Of a DNA stretch of 64,000 bases, positions 8,502 to 16,542 are shown piece after piece. The stretch spans positions 5,943,014 through 6,007,013 of the forward strand of contig NZ_CP025096.1 in NCBI RefSeq assembly GCF_002831565.1, written 5' to 3'. This DNA comes from Spirosoma pollinicola. Its GTDB lineage: Bacteria; Bacteroidota; Bacteroidia; Cytophagales; Spirosomataceae. Position 1 is the first letter of the stretch. Each line of letters starts with the position of its first letter. Position numbers and translations under genes: made by a program. The notes under the pieces were generated by a model. That model did not search any database, had not been told where the DNA came from, and was given only the letters and a program-made list of their open reading frames with translations.

Positions 8502-10229
8502 ATGAAACGATATCATTTTTTTAATTCCATACGCACTATATCTGTCTCTTTATTGCTCGTTATGGCTGCTGGCTGTACGAATTTAGATGAGGTGCTTTCT
8601 GACCGGATTACGTCCGGAAACTTTCTCCAGACCAAGGATGATGTCATTCGGGATTTTCTTCGGCCGTTCGAACACAGCTACTGGACCATTCAGGGAGGAG
8701 CGACCTTTATGCTTCAGGAAGATAGCTCGGATGAGCTGATGACCCCAAACCGGCAGGGCGACTGGTTTGATGGCGGGCAGTTTCAGCGTGTTCATAACCA
8801 CACCTGGACGCCAAACGACGGATATACCAATGATGCCTGGAATGCGCTGTACGGCGGTGTTACGCTGGCAACCAACACGCTGGAGGATTTGCAGGGCATA
8901 ACGGACCCCACTAGATTTGACATGACACAGGCAGAACTGGATGACATGATTGCCGAAGTCCGGACCCTGCGCGCCTGGCTCAACCTGCGGCTGCTGGATT
9001 TTTACCGCAACATTGTCCTGGTAACGAAAGTGAAAGGCGAAACGCAGGGTGGCCCTCAGGCATCTCCTCAGGAAGCATTTAGTTTTATTGAACAGGAACT
9101 GAAAGAATCACTGCCCAAATTGCCAACCCGGCAAAGTTTGGGGGCCAACGCCATTGGGCGCTGGACACAGGGCGGAGCGGCAGCCCTGCTGGTACGGTTA
9201 TACCTGAACGCGAAGGTGTATACCGGAACCGACCATTTCGCGGATTGCGCCACGGTATGTACCGATATGCTGGCCGGTAAATATGGACAGTACGCACTGG
9301 AAACCCGCTGGGACGCGCCTTTCGATTACACCAATCCGACCTCGGCCGAAACGGTCTTCGGCTTTCCCGGTAGTTTTGGCCTTACTCACTGGCAGTATGA
9401 TGGGGGTATGTATTTCTGGATGCTGCCGGTCAATGCGCCGTTTTATTTCGGGTTTACTGATTTTGGTACGGCCAACCCGAAATATGCCCTCCAGCCGGGG
9501 CGGGACGTCGATAGCACAGAGTATAGCTTTGCATTGGGAAAACCCTATCTGAAGTTTCGTAAATATCCGGATGATGTTCGCCTGAAGACATACAAAAATC
9601 TGGGCAATAGTAAACGGGAGGGTATGTTTTTACAGGGCTATCTGCCTTACATTAACGCAAGCGGAAAAACCGATACGGTGCGATCGACGAAAGGGCCTTA
9701 TCCATTATTTTTCCGCGATCAGGTGGGGATGTTCCTGGCGGCTAAGCCCGGTACCAAGATTGCCGATAAAACCTCGAATATGAACAATGCCGATCAGAAT
9801 TCTGGTCTTACACCGGTCAAGTATCCCTATTACCCCAGCGATGATCTAAATAAAATCTCGTCGGCATATGCTGAAATTCGATTTGCTGAGATTTATTACT
9901 CACTGGCCGAGTGCAAATATCGGGCGGGCGATAAAGCAGGAGCAGCTGTATTGCTGAATACCGTTCGGGCCAGAAATTATCCGGCGGGTTCACCAAGTCT
10001 GTATAAGCCTGATGGCAGCCAATTAACCGATCAGGAAATGCTTGACGAATGGGGGCGGGAATTCCTGGTGGAATCTCGTCGGCGTACTGACCTGATTCGC
10101 TGGGGTGTATTTAATTCAGGAACCTGGTGGGATAAGCAGCCGGATGCTGATAATCACACCGCTATTTTTCCCATCGGTCAAAATGTACTTAACGTCTCTC
10201 CGCAGCTAAAGCAAAACCCTGGTTATTAA
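8502..10229 (+). CDS. SusD/RagB-family surface lipoprotein
   Basis: A 575-residue SusD-like protein starting 11 bp after the SusC stop codon, so the two are cotranslated partners. It has a lipoprotein signal (LLLVMAAGC, lipobox AAGC) and then the SusD/RagB fold: an N-terminal SusD_3-like part with TPR helices (TNDAWNALYGGVTLATNTLE, VRTLRAWLNLRLLDFYRN) and a C-terminal RagB part (EIRFAEIYYSLAECKYRAG, LDEWGREFLVESRRRTDLIRWG). It would cap the SusC channel on the cell surface and capture substrate. No glycosidase is adjacent, so the ligand is unknown. The C-terminus (VLNVSPQLKQNPGY) is the normal family ending, so the gene is intact despite the IS remnant 36 bp downstream. Confidence 0.95.
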   Translation: MKRYHFFNSIRTISVSLLLVMAAGCTNLDEVLSDRITSGNFLQTKDDVIRDFLRPFEHSYWTIQGGATFMLQEDSSDELMTPNRQGDWFDGGQFQRVHNHTWTPNDGYTNDAWNALYGGVTLATNTLEDLQGITDPTRFDMTQAELDDMIAEVRTLRAWLNLRLLDFYRNIVLVTKVKGETQGGPQASPQEAFSFIEQELKESLPKLPTRQSLGANAIGRWTQGGAAALLVRLYLNAKVYTGTDHFADCATVCTDMLAGKYGQYALETRWDAPFDYTNPTSAETVFGFPGSFGLTHWQYDGGMYFWMLPVNAPFYFGFTDFGTANPKYALQPGRDVDSTEYSFALGKPYLKFRKYPDDVRLKTYKNLGNSKREGMFLQGYLPYINASGKTDTVRSTKGPYPLFFRDQVGMFLAAKPGTKIADKTSNMNNADQNSGLTPVKYPYYPSDDLNKISSAYAEIRFAEIYYSLAECKYRAGDKAGAAVLLNTVRARNYPAGSPSLYKPDGSQLTDQEMLDEWGREFLVESRRRTDLIRWGVFNSGTWWDKQPDADNHTAIFPIGQNVLNVSPQLKQNPGY

Positions 10230-10272
10230 ATTGCTGTATTGTTTCTTTTTAAATGCCTCTTACTAACTGATG

Positions 10273-10560
10273 TTACGCCAACTCCATTGTTGGCTTTTGG
10301 CTAAGTTGATTTTTCAGGCTGTTTAATTCGGCAAAAGCCGCTTGCATGGCTTTGAGATATAACCGCCCTTTCAAGGCAAAGTGATTGGTGGCAGATCTCA
10401 GCCGCAAACGCTCTAACTTGACGTAGGCGCAGATACTGGCAAACAGATGGTTAGCTTGAGTACGGTGGGTGCGCGTAGGAGATTTCTCCAGCGACGCATT
10501 CTGTTTGAGTGATTTGTGGTACTCCTCGATGCCCCACCGTTTTTGGTAAGTTGTCAGGAG
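10273..10560 (-). pseudogene. IS4-type transposase, C-terminal fragment (left copy)
   Basis: Read on the minus strand this encodes the last 95 residues of a DDE transposase and stops at TAA 10273-10275. It contains the Y-(2)-R-(3)-E-(6)-K signature of the IS4 superfamily (YQKRWGIEEYHKSLK), whose Glu is the third catalytic acid. The N-terminal part with the two catalytic Asp residues is missing because the copy ends at the palindrome core. It is identical to the right copy and cannot be active. Confidence 0.9.
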
Positions 10561-10576
10561 TCTAGCTAGCTAGCAA

Positions 10577-10864
10577 CTCCTGACAACTTACCAAAAACGG
10601 TGGGGCATCGAGGAGTACCACAAATCACTCAAACAGAATGCGTCGCTGGAGAAATCTCCTACGCGCACCCACCGTACTCAAGCTAACCATCTGTTTGCCA
10701 GTATCTGCGCCTACGTCAAGTTAGAGCGTTTGCGGCTGAGATCTGCCACCAATCACTTTGCCTTGAAAGGGCGGTTATATCTCAAAGCCATGCAAGCGGC
10801 TTTTGCCGAATTAAACAGCCTGAAAAATCAACTTAGCCAAAAGCCAACAATGGAGTTGGCGTAA
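10577..10864 (+). pseudogene. IS4-type transposase, C-terminal fragment (right copy)
   Basis: The mirror copy of the fragment at 10273-10560. It has 95 codons from the core to TAA 10862-10864 and carries the same YQKRWGIEEYHKSLK motif and the C-terminal tail SQKPTMELA. The two copies point away from each other, with both truncated 5' ends at the centre. No start codon or N-terminal domain remains. A full-length copy elsewhere in the genome is expected. Confidence 0.9.
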
Positions 10865-10943
10865 CATCAGTAACTAAGAATATGTTATGAAAATTAACTT
10901 AGAAAGTGCTCAATGTGAATTGAGTAGAGATTGTTAGCGAAAT

Positions 10944-11132
10944 TCAATTACTCCAAGCCAATGACTTGTGGACTATTTCATCCGCTTCCACTACACTAAG
11001 TGATGATACCTCCATCAGCACCCTGATAGTGTCCATTTGAGTAAAGCCCATCCGTTTGAGTTCTGCAATGCACACCTCAGTACTCCCGTTTTGCTGGTAC
11101 ACTTTCTTAAATAAAGCTATTGCTTCTTCCAT
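10944..11132 (-). CDS. Small hypothetical protein (62 aa)
   Basis: An ATG-to-stop frame of 62 residues with helical, amphipathic composition (MEEAIALFKKVYQQNGS, LKRMGFTQMDTIRVLMEV). It has a balanced amino-acid mix unlike a random shadow frame, and no other ORF overlaps it. I do not recognise the family. It could be a small cytoplasmic helical protein with a UBA-like or HTH-like fold. It stands alone between the IS remnant and the metalloprotease gene. Confidence 0.55.
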   Translation of the reverse strand: MEEAIALFKKVYQQNGSTEVCIAELKRMGFTQMDTIRVLMEVSSLSVVEADEIVHKSLAWSN

Positions 11133-11308
11133 TGAGTATGTAGGGAATACCGTATGCTACTGATTGAGTTGGACAGATATTAAAATCACCGTAAGAGACC
11201 CTCGTATTGCACATTTCCGTACCTCACTTTCTTGTAAGGGTACCAGCGTAACTTGACTGAATAATGCGTTAGTATCTTAAATTTCCCAAACCAATCAGGT
11301 CACCATCT

Positions 11309-13510
11309 ATGCCTCCTCTCTACTCAAAAAAAACTGGTTATGTAAGTGCCAGATTTCTCTCTTTGCTCATCTATTTAGTGTTCGCTACACCACCAGCAGC
11401 TGTAATAGGTCAATTGATTAACAAGCCGGCCTATCAGTGTGCTACAGCAAATCTATCGCCAGCCTTACGAAGCGTCCTTGAAGCCGAAGCGGTGCAGGCG
11501 CTACGCTTAAAAAAAGCTTCCGGAGCCGCATTTACTGCAATTACCTATGTACCAATCAGACCACACATTCTACGCAAAACCGACGGTACTGGTGGCTACA
11601 CGATGGCCAGTCTCAATAATGTGATGGCACTAACCAACAAATACTACCTTCAGAATGGAAATGGTATTCAGTTCTATTTCTCGGGGACAACACCAGATTA
11701 TATAAACAACGATGCGCAATACAACAGTTTCAGTGACGAAACAGCTGTAGCACAGGGGCGTGATGCGACAAATGCTATGAATCAGTATTATGTCAATTCT
11801 TTTGCCTCAGGCGCGGGTGGTTATGCCTACTATCCAGCCAATGTCTTATACTCTACCCGCTCCTTTATCCTGAATGAATCCGGGGATGAAGACGATATGG
11901 GAAATCGGTTAATACCTCATGAACTAGGCCATAATTTCAACCTCGTCCATACATTTGGGCAAGTGCCCGGTAATGGGAGCTTGGGATCGGGCACGACATT
12001 AGAATTAGTAACTCGGGGTACGGGTGCAAATTGCACGACAGAAGGCGACTATCTCTGCGACACGCCTGCTGATCCGTACAACATATCGGGGGCCAATCTG
12101 GCTTTTGTAAACGGTTGCCCCCAATATGATCCAGCCAGCACAGCACGTGATGCAAATGGGTTGCCGTATACACCCTCTGTAACAAACATCATGTCGTACT
12201 ATTTCCCCTGCACACATGATTTTACTGCGGGGCAGTACGACAGGATGCAGGCTGGTCTGGCATTACGCCAAAGCCATACAGCCTATACACTCAATGCGCC
12301 GGAAACCATCATGACGGCACCCTCGAATTTGGTAGCCAGCATACTTAACGGCGGTATTGTAATTACCTGGCAGGATAATGCCAGTAATGAAATGGGGTAC
12401 TTCATTGAACGCTCTACCTCCCCAACAACGGGTTTTATGCCCATAGGCGGTGTCGCCCCGAACATCACTACGTTTACCGACAGATCGTTTGCCTCCCGAA
12501 CTACATATTACTATCGTATCAAGGGGTCAAATACAACATCGGGCAGCAATAGTTCAACGGTAAGCATACTGACTCCAGATTGTTTCCTTACTTTTTTGAA
12601 TGATGGCTGTTCCTATGCGATCAATATAACTGGGGTAACTGTTAATAACACAACCTTAAGCCAGAACTCAGGCTGTTCACCCACGAGTAGTGGTTATTAT
12701 ACGTCGTTTACAGCCGTAAGTGGTACCGTAACCGCGGGACAATCGGCAACCTTTACTGCTACTAAAGGGACGTTCAATAACATGGGCGGCACTGTTTGGA
12801 TTGACCTGAACAATAATGGTGTTTTTGAAACCAGCGAACGTTTATATCAAATGCCTGACATCAATAAGGCAAGTACGTTCTCGGGTAGTCTGGCTATTCC
12901 GTCCAGTATTACAGCTACTACTGTAGCAATGCGCGTTGTCGCAGCTTACTTAACTGTTCCTGCCGACCCTTGTGGGAGCTATGGATATGGCGAAACCGAG
13001 GACTACGTTCTAATTGTCAGGCCCGCCTGTGTGGCACCCATTGCCAGCCTGAGCGGCACTACCACCACGCTCACCGCCGGGCAGGTCACCACTCTAACGG
13101 CCAGTCTGACGGGTGCGGCTCCCTTTTCGCTAACGGTGAACGCCAGCAGTGGTTCGCCCCTGAGCTTTACGGGTATTGCGGCCTCGCCATTTAGTTTCAC
13201 CGTGGCTCCCGTGGTGAGCACCACCTACACGCTGGGGCGGGTTTCTATTGGATGCAGTAGTGGAACGGTTAGCGGCACGGCCATCGTGACGGTCAATCCC
13301 TGTACAGCAATGTACACGCTAAAAGAAGGTGACTGGAATGACCCCACGGTCTGGTCCTGTAACCACATCCCTACTCAAACGGAGCTGGTTCAGATAGGCC
13401 ATACCATAACTATTCCATCCAGTTATTTAGCCAGAGCGTTAAACGTCGGGTATACTGACGGTGGGAAAGTCGTGATAAATTCTACTGCTGCGTTGCGACT
13501 GGGACCGTAG
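11309..13510 (+). CDS. Secreted M43-like metalloprotease with FN3 and GEVED domains
   Basis: A 733-residue exported protein with a signal peptide at about residues 1-35. The catalytic zinc site HELGHNFNLVH begins at about residue 204 and the Met-turn NIMSYYFPCTHDFT lies near 293, followed by FTAGQYDRM as in pappalysin-type M43 peptidases. Next come a fibronectin type III domain at about 330-420 and a GEVED domain at about 480-570 (WIDLNNNGVFETSERLYQ...YGYGETEDYVL). An Ig-like region and a C-terminal stretch starting KEGDWNDPTVWSCNHIP complete it. The usual M43 motif has Gly at the third position after the second His, where this protein has Asn. No type IX sorting domain is visible and the C-terminus ends abruptly (ALRLGP). 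It probably degrades extracellular protein. Confidence 0.85.
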   Translation: MPPLYSKKTGYVSARFLSLLIYLVFATPPAAVIGQLINKPAYQCATANLSPALRSVLEAEAVQALRLKKASGAAFTAITYVPIRPHILRKTDGTGGYTMASLNNVMALTNKYYLQNGNGIQFYFSGTTPDYINNDAQYNSFSDETAVAQGRDATNAMNQYYVNSFASGAGGYAYYPANVLYSTRSFILNESGDEDDMGNRLIPHELGHNFNLVHTFGQVPGNGSLGSGTTLELVTRGTGANCTTEGDYLCDTPADPYNISGANLAFVNGCPQYDPASTARDANGLPYTPSVTNIMSYYFPCTHDFTAGQYDRMQAGLALRQSHTAYTLNAPETIMTAPSNLVASILNGGIVITWQDNASNEMGYFIERSTSPTTGFMPIGGVAPNITTFTDRSFASRTTYYYRIKGSNTTSGSNSSTVSILTPDCFLTFLNDGCSYAINITGVTVNNTTLSQNSGCSPTSSGYYTSFTAVSGTVTAGQSATFTATKGTFNNMGGTVWIDLNNNGVFETSERLYQMPDINKASTFSGSLAIPSSITATTVAMRVVAAYLTVPADPCGSYGYGETEDYVLIVRPACVAPIASLSGTTTTLTAGQVTTLTASLTGAAPFSLTVNASSGSPLSFTGIAASPFSFTVAPVVSTTYTLGRVSIGCSSGTVSGTAIVTVNPCTAMYTLKEGDWNDPTVWSCNHIPTQTELVQIGHTITIPSSYLARALNVGYTDGGKVVINSTAALRLGP

Positions 13511-14042
13511 TTGTTTCTCTTCAAAAATGGAGCTTTTAGCGCCCTGATAAAGTGGTATAATGTAACAGGGCTTACTTATAAGAACGAATTCACCAAACAA
13601 AGACTAAAAGGGGAACACAGATTGAACAGATTTCTGCGGATAAAACCCAGCACCGTCAGTTTTATCCGTAAAATTCGTTCAGTCCGTGTTCCATTTCTTT
13701 TTATAAGAAAACCCTATATAATGTAATTAACTGTATTACTAAATTGGCGCTTTGCGAATAGAAGTATAACCCGTCGTCAATACAAAAGAGCAAGAAGGAA
13801 AGTTAGTTATATACCTATAAATGAACCCTGTTAATACCTGTTTTCGGATAGGAAATTGGCAGGGTTTTTTGTGAACTATAGGGAGAAATAAAGGTTTAGT
13901 TGGATAATTATTTGTCAGCCTCTGCAAAGGCGTACTAAGAGCGCTAAAATCCTTAACTGGACCAAACAAAAGCGTCTATTAGTTGATTACACTTATAGAC
14001 AATGTAGTATCTGTTCATTCTTTATTTTCCAATTCAACTATT
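13511..14042. other. Intergenic region with a REP-like inverted repeat
   Basis: About 530 bp with no convincing gene. The plus-strand frame at 13511-13726 starts right after the protease stop and has no protein-like features. The main content is the inverted repeat at 13612-13692. The second half is AT-rich and probably holds the promoter for the glycosyltransferase gene. Confidence 0.6.
13612..13692. repeat. Imperfect inverted repeat, REP/MITE-like
   Basis: Arms 13612-13645 and 13660-13692 pair with a few mismatches and one bulge; both end in GGAACAC/GTGTTCC, with a 14-nt loop between. Words like GGATAAAA/TTTTATCC repeated inside the arms give the look of a repeated extragenic palindrome. 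TTATAAGAA occurs outside both arms (13576 and 13701). Confidence 0.75.
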
Positions 14043-16409
14043 ATGACAACTCATACGACTCGACCCGGCATGACATATTCCCGGAATTCTGACCTGTCAG
14101 AAACGGACGTATCGATGTGGGGGCATAATCCTAAAAACGTAGCGTTCATTGGCGACTATCTTCCTCGCCAATGCGGAATTGCTACCTTCACTTCCGACCT
14201 CTACCTGTCGTACAATTCCTTCATTTCCAATTCGAGAGCGCTGGTCGTATCTGTCAATGATACGCCCGACGGATATGATTACCCTGCCGAGGTGCGCTAT
14301 GATTTCTACCAGCATGATCATAATGCGTATCGGAAAGCAGCCGAATTCTTGAATTCAAAGGATGTCGACGTTGTTTGCCTACAGCACGAATACGGTATCT
14401 ATGGAGGTCCGGCAGGTAACTACATACTTACGTTATTGCGCAACCTCACGATGCCTATCGTGACGACCTTTCACACGATTCTGAAAGACCCCAACGAAGA
14501 TCAGTTGCTGGTGCTGAAAAGCATTGCTGACCTGTCCTCTCGGGTGGTGTGTATGTCAGAAAAAGGCCGGGATTTTTTGATTAACATCTATGAAATACCT
14601 GCCGAAAAAATAGACCTTATTCCGCACGGTATTCCCGATATGCCTTTTGTCGACCCACATTTTTTCAAGGACAAATTTGGCATGGAAGGAAAACAAACGT
14701 TGCTGACGTTTGGCCTTCTTTCTCCCAATAAAGGCATCGAAAATGTGATTCGGGCGTTACCCCGTATTGTTGAGCAATACCCGAATGTGGTATATATGGT
14801 GCTGGGAGCTACTCACCCAAATTTATTGAAACACGAGGGTGAAGCGTATCGCGACAGTCTTAAAAAATTAGCCCGTGATTGTGGCGTTCGTGACAATGTC
14901 CGATTCTATAATCAATTCGTGGAGCTGGATGGGTTGCTCGAATACCTGGGTGCGGCCGATATTTATGTTACGCCCTATTTAAACCCGGCTCAGATAACCT
15001 CGGGTACCTTATCCTATGCCTTTGGTTGTGGCAAAGCCGTAGTGTCTACGCCGTACTGGCACGCCGAAGAGTTATTAGCCGATGGCCGGGGTGTGCTAGT
15101 GCCTTTCGGTGATTCGGAAGCCATTGCTACCGAAATTATCGATCTGCTCAGCGACGAATCGAAGCGACATCAGATGCGTAAGAAAGCCTATTTGATGGGG
15201 CGTGAAATGATTTGGGAGCGGGCTATCAATGCCTATGCCAACTCATTTGCCCACGCCCGTCAGGAGCGCATGAACACGTTTAACAATCAGGCTATTTATG
15301 CCGTAGGAGCGCATAGCAGTCTGGCATTTAAACTGCCTGTTCTTCGGCTCGATCATCTGTTTCGCCTGACCGATTCGACCGGCATTATCCAGCACGCCCG
15401 CCATCATTTGCCTTTTTACGATGAAGGCTACTGCACTGATGATAACGCCCGTGCATTAATCCTGGCTCTCACGATTCAGAACACGGGGTTGGGCGATCAA
15501 AAGCTGGCTAAAGCCGCCGATAATTATTGCGCCTTTATCAACCACGCCTATACCGAAGACCACCGTCGTTTCCGTAACTTCATGAGTTACGACCGCCGGT
15601 GGCTCGAAGAATTCGGCTCCGATGATAGCACAGGCCGCACCATCTGGGCATTGGGCACCTGTATTGGCCGCTCGTCTGACCGCAATACCGTTACATGGGC
15701 CATGAGCCTGTTCGAAAAAGTGTTGCCTACGGTAGCATCGATGTCATCTCCCCGTTCCTGGGCGTTTTCCTTGCTGGGTATATACGAGTACCAGAAGAAG
15801 TTTAACGACGATCGGCTGGCGAAAACAATCGAACGGCAGTTGCTTGATAAGCTGGTATTCCGCTATACCGAGACCGCCACTGAGGATTGGCCCTGGTTCG
15901 AGAATACACTGTCATACGATAATGCCGTGCTGGCTCACGTGTTGATTCGTTCTGGAGACAAGCAACTGGTTGATATGGGGTTGAATTCTTTGCGTTGGCT
16001 CATCGATTTACAAACTGCTTCTCATGGGCATTTTCAGCCTATTGGGTCTAATGGTTTCTACACAAAAGGGCAGCCACGTGCCTATTTTGACCAGCAGCCG
16101 CTCGAAGCTCAGAGTACCTTGTCGGCGTGTCTGGCGGCTTTCGAAGTTACAGGAGAGGCAGACTGGCATCGAACAGCTATTCGTATTTTTAAATGGTTTA
16201 CTGGTTATAATGACCTGGGATTACCCCTCTACGACCAGCAAACGGGCGGGTGCCGGGATGGATTGCATATTGATCGGGTGAACCAGAATCAGGGGGCTGA
16301 GTCGTCATTGTCCTATTTGCTGGCATTAGCTGAATTATATACCACCCAAAAGCAACAGCCTGACGCCAAGTCTGTTAACGTGGCTATGCCCGCCATGATG
16401 AATGGGTAA
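14043..16409 (+). CDS. GT4-family glycosyltransferase fused to an alpha-helical C-terminal domain
   Basis: A 788-residue cytoplasmic protein. Residues about 35-420 form a GT-B glycosyltransferase of family 4, with the N-terminal acceptor half (VAFIGDYLPRQCGIATFTSD) and the nucleotide-sugar half (LLTFGLLSPNKGIENVIRAL, TSGTLSYAFGCGKAVVSTPY). Residues about 430-788 are helical with (alpha/alpha)-barrel character (YDEGYCTDDNARALILAL, DWPWFENTLSYDNAVLAHVL), resembling the barrels of glycoside hydrolases. The ATG at 14043 is chosen over an upstream TTG because the family sequence begins soon after it. It lies just upstream of a GH130 phosphorylase gene on the same strand, which suggests that it builds a mannose-containing glycan that GH130 trims or recycles (inference). 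Confidence 0.88.
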   Translation: MTTHTTRPGMTYSRNSDLSETDVSMWGHNPKNVAFIGDYLPRQCGIATFTSDLYLSYNSFISNSRALVVSVNDTPDGYDYPAEVRYDFYQHDHNAYRKAAEFLNSKDVDVVCLQHEYGIYGGPAGNYILTLLRNLTMPIVTTFHTILKDPNEDQLLVLKSIADLSSRVVCMSEKGRDFLINIYEIPAEKIDLIPHGIPDMPFVDPHFFKDKFGMEGKQTLLTFGLLSPNKGIENVIRALPRIVEQYPNVVYMVLGATHPNLLKHEGEAYRDSLKKLARDCGVRDNVRFYNQFVELDGLLEYLGAADIYVTPYLNPAQITSGTLSYAFGCGKAVVSTPYWHAEELLADGRGVLVPFGDSEAIATEIIDLLSDESKRHQMRKKAYLMGREMIWERAINAYANSFAHARQERMNTFNNQAIYAVGAHSSLAFKLPVLRLDHLFRLTDSTGIIQHARHHLPFYDEGYCTDDNARALILALTIQNTGLGDQKLAKAADNYCAFINHAYTEDHRRFRNFMSYDRRWLEEFGSDDSTGRTIWALGTCIGRSSDRNTVTWAMSLFEKVLPTVASMSSPRSWAFSLLGIYEYQKKFNDDRLAKTIERQLLDKLVFRYTETATEDWPWFENTLSYDNAVLAHVLIRSGDKQLVDMGLNSLRWLIDLQTASHGHFQPIGSNGFYTKGQPRAYFDQQPLEAQSTLSACLAAFEVTGEADWHRTAIRIFKWFTGYNDLGLPLYDQQTGGCRDGLHIDRVNQNQGAESSLSYLLALAELYTTQKQQPDAKSVNVAMPAMMNG

Positions 16410-16423
16410 TGTTAAATAAGGAT

Positions 16424-16535
16424 AATAAGTTAGTGAGTGATCAAGTTGTAAAAGAGTAAGTGACGTGTGAAACAGTGTTTACCATCTATACACTCCTGAC
16501 TTATTACCTTCCATTTGATCATTTACTAACGTATT
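16424..16535. repeat. Degenerate long hairpin between GT4 and GH130 genes
   Basis: Outer arms 16424-16444 and 16515-16535 pair at 18 of 21 positions, and weaker pairing continues inward (AAGAGTAAGT with ACTTATTACCTT). It fills almost the whole space between the two genes. It looks like an older, decayed member of the intergenic hairpin class seen elsewhere in the window. Confidence 0.6.
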
Positions 16536-16542
16536 AATCCTG

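Larger units (their letters stand above)
10266..10871. repeat. Perfect 296-bp inverted repeat with a 14-bp core
   Basis: Arms at 10266-10561 and 10576-10871 are exact reverse complements over all 296 bases as read by eye. The 14-bp core begins with CTAGCTAGCTAG (10562-10573), which carries TAG in all six frames, and ends with CA. Each arm holds the same transposase 3' end. A possible 3-bp direct repeat TAA flanks the outer ends (10264-10266 and 10871-10873), but it is too short to be convincing. Either two IS ends really meet here, or this is an artificial contig join. Confidence 0.95.

Noticed and set aside
10264..10873. TAA target-site duplication around the IS palindrome
   Set aside because: Three bases match easily by chance in AT-rich DNA and no longer direct repeat was found in register with the arms.
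13511..13726. 71-aa frame directly after the protease stop codon, possible read-through extension
   Set aside because: It is in the same frame, but it carries no domain and runs through the inverted repeat.
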